Shown: positions 20,113 through 20,269 of the stretch, piece after piece
Position numbering within the stretch: position 1 is the stretch's first letter
Layout: each line of letters starts with the position of its first letter
Source: B69-G16 sp964501905
Lineage (GTDB): Archaea; Thermoproteota; Thermoprotei; Thermofilales; B69-G16
Assembly (NCBI GenBank): GCA_964501905.1
Contig: CAZCTW010000020.1
Coordinates: 1 to 20,269, forward strand
Length of the DNA: 20,269 bases
Direction: 5' to 3'
Program-made: the position numbers and the translations under genes
Notes under the pieces: model-generated
Told to the model about the DNA's origin: nothing
Databases searched by the model: none
What the model saw: the letters and a program-made list of their open reading frames with translations, nothing else

Positions 20113-20154
20113 GGATCCAAACAAACCAGCCGTAAAGGCTGGACGTTTGGATCC
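20113..20154 (+). other. Pre-rRNA leader, second stem
   Basis: GGATCCAAAC (20113-20122) pairs perfectly with GTTTGGATCC (20145-20154). Inside it CCAGCC/GGCTGG (20126-20131 and 20137-20142) closes a GTAAA loop. The internal loop is AAA on one side and AC on the other, close to but not a true 3-nt/3-nt bulge-helix-bulge. Confidence 0.65.
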
Positions 20155-20194
20155 AAGGCGGATCGGCGTAACCTCTGAAGGTAAACACAACCCC

Positions 20195-20209
20195 CGCCGC
20201 CTTGCGGCG
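20195..20209 (+). other. Hairpin immediately before 16S rRNA
   Basis: CGCCGC-CTT-GCGGCG is a perfect 6-bp stem ending 2 nt before the mature 16S start. It may help define the 5' cleavage site. Confidence 0.5.
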
Positions 20210-20211
20210 TA

Positions 20212-20269
<58 letters not shown>

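Noticed and set aside
20113..20154. Leader stem as a transposon terminal inverted repeat or restriction palindrome of significance
   Set aside because: Its position in the rRNA leader and the nested inner stem fit RNA structure better than a DNA element.
19880..20188. Minus-strand open frame of 102 codons over the rRNA leader
   Set aside because: Lies on the rRNA promoter and structured leader; hydrophobic, biased translation from A/C-rich sequence, not a real membrane protein.

Overview
The window looks like a chromosomal segment of a hyperthermophilic archaeon, most likely Thermoproteota (crenarchaeal type). The support is TFE, MBF1, SecE and Spt5, an aTrm56 tRNA methyltransferase, a tetraether lipid synthase homologue, a tRNA-splicing endonuclease subunit that appears to have lost its catalytic residues, many TATA boxes about 25 nt before start codons (leaderless or very short leaders), a C/D-box guide RNA and the 5' end of an archaeal 16S rRNA gene. 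The genus cannot be fixed from the sequence. Nearly all of it is core genome. I see no CRISPR array, no intact insertion sequence and no phage module.

Layout, left to right. (1) 1-4549, minus strand: MBF1, HflX, aTrm56 and TFE in overlapping order, then a tRNA-Val(UAC) with its own TATA box, then ribosomal protein L18a, prefoldin alpha and FtsY, which runs off the left edge. This is an information-processing cluster covering translation, tRNA modification, transcription initiation, folding and membrane targeting. (2) 4616-5104, plus strand: a stand-alone PUA protein, divergent from MBF1. (3) 5106-9474, minus strand: a zinc-finger/KH NusA-like protein, a multispanning flippase-like membrane protein, a tetraether lipid synthase (Tes) and two unrecognised small genes. 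(4) 9628-11820: an Lrp-type regulator (plus), the EndA-like protein (minus), then a purine phosphoribosyltransferase and a single-OB-fold protein (plus). (5) 11821-12438: a gap with no intact protein gene. It holds a well-formed C/D-box sRNA with its own TATA box and T-tract, followed by sequence that resembles decayed coding DNA. (6) 12439-16060, plus strand: argF, secE, spt5, a UbiD-family decarboxylase (probably of the archaeal mevalonate pathway) and thymidylate kinase, tightly packed. (7) 16057-17224: an unrecognised minus-strand gene and a degenerate TtuA/Ncs6-like protein, divergent from each other. (8) 17323-19898: two-subunit 2-oxoacid:ferredoxin oxidoreductase. (9) 19899-20269: rRNA promoter, structured leader and the first ~58 nt of 16S rRNA.

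The points most worth a second look are the self-contained C/D sRNA, whose two 12-nt guides both appear to match conserved 23S segments; the tRNA-Val with a 20-nt variable region (probable short non-canonical intron); the TtuA-like protein that kept its zinc ribbon but lost the PP-loop and Fe-S cysteines; a thymidylate kinase with Leu in place of the P-loop Lys; and the close linkage of Tes with a lipid-flippase-like membrane protein. I did not find a convincing wholly new multi-gene system.
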